Assembly (NCBI GenBank): GCA_021159845.1
Contig: JAGHDS010000084.1
Location: 1-9,659 of the forward strand
Reading direction: 5' to 3'
DNA: 9,659 nucleotides
Origin: Anaerolineae bacterium
GTDB taxonomy: Bacteria; Chloroflexota; Anaerolineae; DUEN01
Of the stretch, positions 6,386-9,659 are shown one piece after another. The notes below the pieces were generated by a model, which was not told the origin of the DNA, searched no databases, and was given only the letters and a program-made list of their open reading frames with translations. The number at the start of each line of letters is the position of its first letter. The stretch's first letter is position 1. The position numbers and the translations under genes were made by a program.

Positions 6386-9076
6386 TCACGGGTCACTATT
6401 ACCCGCTTCCTCGGAGGCCAGATCGATGTGTACCGCCAGGGATCGGCCTGCTGAGACACGTACCGGGCGAGAGAGGATGAGCTCGACAGTCTTTCCGTCT
6501 TGCCTGGACTCGCTCGCGACCGGCTGATCGGCCACGTGCACCTTTATCCCGCTCACCCGCGTTCCCTGGGGAACCTCATACCGCATGACTCGCACGAGGA
6601 GCTCGCCCGACTGGACCTCCCATTGCACAAGCTGCTCACTTCCCCGCACCACCTGGGCGACCGTTCCCCAGCCGCTGGGAATCGTCCAAATCGAATGGAA
6701 GTTCTCCGGCTTCCAACGCGGCGCCAGCTCCAACGATCCCGAGACGGCAGAGTAATGGAACCCGCTAAGGGCCAGTAAGGCTGCCCAACTCGCCATCGCC
6801 CGGGCGTAGTGATGGCCACACTCCTGCTCATTCCATGGATTGCGTCGATGGCCATCAAACCGGGCCCGTATGGCGTCGATCACAGCGAGGCCCTCATCCA
6901 CCAGCCCCTCGAAGATCATGTGCGCAGCAGCCTGGTACTCGAAACCGGTCATCACCTCGCTGAAATAGGGGAACGGAACCTTGGGACGATCGCCGTGGGG
7001 CCACGTGCAGATGAGCAGAGCGCTCTCATCCGCCAAGGCGAAGGTGCGCATGACATTCCAGTGCTCGTGAAGGTCGCGACGGAAATTGTATCGGAACAGG
7101 GAGCGCAGCGCCGTTTTCACATTTTCCGGCCTCAGCAGGTACCCCAATCCCACGACATGCGCCATGTATTGCCCCACCAACTGGTCGACGAGGCAGCCGC
7201 TACCCAACTGAAAGTCCGGGTCGGCCAGGTCTGTCTCCCCCATCCCGACTCGCAGCTCTGGCCGCGTCTCCTCAAGGCTGGCGGGCGTGCGAATCTCCTG
7301 AACATAATACTCGCCGTTGAAGAGATGCGCGTCAACCCACGCGCTGCCCCGCTCAAAGAGCTGGCGGCACTTCCGGGCGAATTCCGTGTCCCCAACTGCC
7401 TTAGCCATCTCCTCACCAGCCCGCAGGGCACCCAGATACCAGATCCCCGTCAGCGGGTTGGGGCCGAAGAACTCGACGTCGTAGGTGTTATGCTGGATGC
7501 CCTCCATGACCCCATCCTGATCCGCGTCCCAGCCGCCCGGCAGCCAACAGTACTGGATCAGCGATTTGATCGTCGGCCAATGGCGAGACAGGAACCCGTC
7601 GTCCCCGCTAAGCTGCCACTCACGGTAACACTTCATCACCACACCCATCTGACCATCCGCGGCCGCGTGCACCCAGGGATCCTCTCCCAGGGGCAGGGTC
7701 AGGCGGAAGCAGTTCATCCCGTTCTCTAACGTCCCGTGTTCCAGCTCCAGCTCGCGCATGTTGCGAGCCAACTCGGGGAAGACGAACGCGGTCGCCTGCT
7801 CGTAGTTCCACACGTGCGTACACGAGCCGAAACAACACCCTTCACCATCACAGCAGCCCTCAAAGCCGAAGAAGTTCCCATCCGCGGTGCGGAAACAGGT
7901 CTGAGTGCGCAGGGTGGAAAGGTTGTTCAGCGCCGCCTCCTTAACCGATTGAGGCAGGTCGGCGGAGACAAACGCCCGCACGAAGCGCAGGCTTTCCTCT
8001 TCCAGTTGGGGGAGCTGCGGCGCCACCTTCAAGGCTACATCCCAAGCGTCAGCGTAGTGCCGAGCATACTCGTTGCCCACCCACCCCCCATCCGGGGCCG
8101 TCGTACGCCATCCGCAGCCGGCTGCCGTGCGATGCGGAAAGTGCCAGCTGATCAGGAAGGTCACCACCGCCCGGCCGTGTGGCTCCACTCGAACCGTCGT
8201 CCCCAACGAGCCGATCTGTCCCTCACCGTCTGGGCTGGGGGGAACTTCCGCCGGATCATCGAAGCGGCCATCCGAGCTGAAATCGTCCCAGAAGGTGAGT
8301 AGATGACGATTCCAGTGCGTGGGTCCCCAGGTACGTCGCCAGGACGCCTCCTCGGCCAACACGACGAGCGCCATCGTACCATCCTGGGGAGTACGGGGCG
8401 ACACACGCTCGGAGCGCATGAGCAGCCCGTGAAGCACCGTGCCATCGCCAGCCATTCCCCGACGCACCTCGTTAACATTACCACCCAACAGGTTACGCAG
8501 CGCTCCAGGGGCAACCGACGGGCCGGTCCTACAGGAGCAATCCTCCATGCCGATGCAGTTCAACAGGCTGCCCGCAATACTGGCCTGCACCGGCTTATCG
8601 CCCGGGTTGACCAGCACGTAGCGCAGGATAGCAACGGGCAAGCTGGAACGATCGACATCCAGCGGAATCAGCGGGTTGAAGGCCTCCAAATAAACGGTTA
8701 GAGGCACGTTGGGGTCGCTGAGCGTGTATCGCGCAAAGGGGTAGGCCGCGTCCAGGGCCACGTTGCGCATCCTGGGAAGCCCCGCTGTGGGATTTTCAAC
8801 ACCGCAGCTGCCACTGTACGGCGGTTGGATCACCCCTTCCAGCACGCGTGTGACCGGGGTGCTTCCCTCCACCTGGGCACGCAGGGCAAAGAATGAGTAA
8901 TACGGCGTGAGGCCTTTGGCCGGGCGGTTGAATATCTCGAAGTCACGTAGCTCAGCTCGACCTCCCAACGAGATCGTTCCCGTGCCAATGCCCCCTAGAG
9001 GAAAGGCAATCTCCTGGAGTCGTGCTCCCTCGTAGTGGGTCAATACCGGCCAGGACACTTGCGAATCCATTCTCAT
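6386..9076 (-). CDS. GH116-type glycosidase (GBA2/DUF608 family), copy 1 of the tandem pair
   Basis: Complete 896-residue paralogue of the next gene, with the same domain order. The N-terminal beta domain starts with AFPLGGIGTGTISLGGRAEL (24-43) and the helical catalytic domain lies at about 365-775. Glu406 in FFGFEG is the predicted nucleophile and Asp533 in HNTYD the predicted acid/base. Further blocks are CTHVWNYEQA (419-428), HAAADGQMGVVMKCYREW (470-487), YFSEVMTGFEY (704-714) and QECGHHYARAMASW (751-764). The loop after the nucleophile has five cysteines: 408, 409, 414, 415 and 419. The C-terminal stretch after about 775 is beta-rich. No signal peptide is visible, so it is cytoplasmic. 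Two starts are possible. The ATG at 9076 lies only three bases from GGGGGGAG (9080-9087), while Met3 (ATG ending at 9070) lies nine bases away, so translation may begin at Met3. It follows the DUF624-like gene by 100 bases. Confidence 0.91.
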   Translation of the reverse strand: MRMDSQVSWPVLTHYEGARLQEIAFPLGGIGTGTISLGGRAELRDFEIFNRPAKGLTPYYSFFALRAQVEGSTPVTRVLEGVIQPPYSGSCGVENPTAGLPRMRNVALDAAYPFARYTLSDPNVPLTVYLEAFNPLIPLDVDRSSLPVAILRYVLVNPGDKPVQASIAGSLLNCIGMEDCSCRTGPSVAPGALRNLLGGNVNEVRRGMAGDGTVLHGLLMRSERVSPRTPQDGTMALVVLAEEASWRRTWGPTHWNRHLLTFWDDFSSDGRFDDPAEVPPSPDGEGQIGSLGTTVRVEPHGRAVVTFLISWHFPHRTAAGCGWRTTAPDGGWVGNEYARHYADAWDVALKVAPQLPQLEEESLRFVRAFVSADLPQSVKEAALNNLSTLRTQTCFRTADGNFFGFEGCCDGEGCCFGSCTHVWNYEQATAFVFPELARNMRELELEHGTLENGMNCFRLTLPLGEDPWVHAAADGQMGVVMKCYREWQLSGDDGFLSRHWPTIKSLIQYCWLPGGWDADQDGVMEGIQHNTYDVEFFGPNPLTGIWYLGALRAGEEMAKAVGDTEFARKCRQLFERGSAWVDAHLFNGEYYVQEIRTPASLEETRPELRVGMGETDLADPDFQLGSGCLVDQLVGQYMAHVVGLGYLLRPENVKTALRSLFRYNFRRDLHEHWNVMRTFALADESALLICTWPHGDRPKVPFPYFSEVMTGFEYQAAAHMIFEGLVDEGLAVIDAIRARFDGHRRNPWNEQECGHHYARAMASWAALLALSGFHYSAVSGSLELAPRWKPENFHSIWTIPSGWGTVAQVVRGSEQLVQWEVQSGELLVRVMRYEVPQGTRVSGIKVHVADQPVASESRQDGKTVELILSRPVRVSAGRSLAVHIDLASEEAGNSDP

Positions 9077-9079
9077 GAT

Positions 9080-9087
9080 CTCCCCCC
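9080..9087 (-). promoter_or_regulatory. Ribosome binding site upstream of the first GH116 gene
   Basis: GGGGGGAG on the minus strand. It is three bases from the upstream ATG (9074-9076) and nine bases from the second in-frame ATG (9068-9070). The spacing favours the second, which would shorten the protein by two residues. Confidence 0.6.
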
Positions 9088-9176
9088 ATTATCACGAATG
9101 CGAGATTCGGAGACAGTCTGCTCGCACTGCGGCGTCATCGACCGCCGTGACCCCCAACATGGAACTGGCGAACGCA

Positions 9177-9659
9177 TCACTCGTCCTCTTCCGCCGTCTC
9201 CTCGTCTACAACCATCCTGCAATTGTTGATGATAAAAGCGCCCCACACGGCGGGGAGGATGAAGAGTAACCCTGGGCTGATATAGAAGACGGCGAAAGCG
9301 AACAACACGCCCATAGCGAGCAAGCCAAGCGAGTTACGAATATGACGACTGGACAGAATCAAAGCGCTGCGGAGGGCCGTATACCAGTCCACATCATACA
9401 GCGCCAGCACGGGGAAGGCATAGAGATAGAGTACTACCAAAACGAGAAGCGCCACCATATCGGCAGCCAGCCCAAACCAAACTATAAGAGGAACCTCGAC
9501 GCTGGAGAGGAGTGGGGTTGTCAACCACGCGGCGAGCAGAGGGAACCATGCTAACAGCGCCAGCTTCACACTGCGAGCCCAGAAATGTGCCCAGGCCCTG
9601 ACCGCAAGGCGGATCCCTGCCCTGGATTGGAGTAACGCCTCCGCCTCCTGCGCCAGGAG
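9177..9659 (-). CDS. DUF624/YesL-like integral membrane protein, C-terminal part
   Basis: The open frame runs from the right edge to a TGA at 9177-9179 and gives 160 visible residues with no stop, so the true start lies outside the window. A GTG at 9567-9569 could be read as a start, but the 30 residues before it (rich in Trp, Ala and Arg, ending HFWARS) look like coding sequence of the same family. Hydrophobic stretches at visible residues about 31-51, 57-86, 111-128 and 129-146 suggest four or more membrane spans. The pattern AFPVLALYDVDWYTALRSALIL, then SSRHIRNSLGLLAMGVLF, resembles DUF624 (YesL-like) proteins, which often accompany ABC sugar transporter genes. The tail is very acidic (VVDEETAEEDE). 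It would sit in the cytoplasmic membrane. The family's role is not established; an auxiliary job in glycoside uptake is an inference from context. Confidence 0.75.
   Translation of the reverse strand, partial: LLAQEAEALLQSRAGIRLAVRAWAHFWARSVKLALLAWFPLLAAWLTTPLLSSVEVPLIVWFGLAADMVALLVLVVLYLYAFPVLALYDVDWYTALRSALILSSRHIRNSLGLLAMGVLFAFAVFYISPGLLFILPAVWGAFIINNCRMVVDEETAEEDE

Noticed and set aside
6809..7729. Plus-strand open frame of 306 codons
   Set aside because: It lies wholly antisense to the first GH116 gene, has no domain-like motif, and is explained by the high GC content of the coding strand.
9088..9093. GATAAT as a -10 box for the first GH116 gene
   Set aside because: No convincing -35 partner at 16-18 bases, and transcription would start inside the ribosome binding site.
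9177..9569. GTG at 9567-9569 as the true start of the DUF624-like protein
   Set aside because: The frame is open to the window edge and the upstream residues look like the same protein, so the gene is treated as partial.

Overview
The window looks like a chromosomal piece of a moderately GC-rich bacterium. Gene style, the RadA sequence and the pairing of GH116-type glycosidases with a DUF624 membrane protein suggest a Chloroflexota lineage. That assignment is an impression from the proteins and has not been tested by any search. Almost the whole window is read from the minus strand.

Left part (1-1534): the last 30 codons of a plus-strand rhodanese-like gene run towards radA, which is on the minus strand. 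A GC-rich hairpin (115-143) between the two stops probably ends both transcripts. RadA is a complete DNA-repair ATPase with its zinc finger, Walker motifs, KNRFG motif and Lon-like C-terminal domain. A sigma70-like promoter and a good ribosome binding site lie just upstream of it.

Middle-left spacer (1535-2225): about 690 bases without a credible gene. It holds the radA promoter, a roughly 97-base imperfect inverted repeat (1688-1784), a two-tier hairpin (2003-2051) and a very strong Rho-independent terminator (2158-2206) for the operon to its right.

Right part (2226-9659): a minus-strand carbohydrate cluster. In transcription order it encodes a DUF624/YesL-like membrane protein (cut by the window edge), two tandem paralogous GH116/DUF608 glycosidases (896 and 878 aa), a histidine-phosphatase family enzyme and a ThuA-like protein. 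Gaps are 100, 54, 92 and 39 bases, and no U-tract terminator is seen before the one after the ThuA gene, so it is probably one operon. The glycosidases lack signal peptides and should act in the cytoplasm on imported glycosides. Both keep the expected catalytic Glu and Asp, and both carry a cysteine-rich loop beside the catalytic Glu and a C-terminal beta-rich extension. The substrate and the roles of the phosphatase and ThuA protein cannot be read from the sequence. No CRISPR array, tRNA, rRNA, transposase or phage gene was seen.
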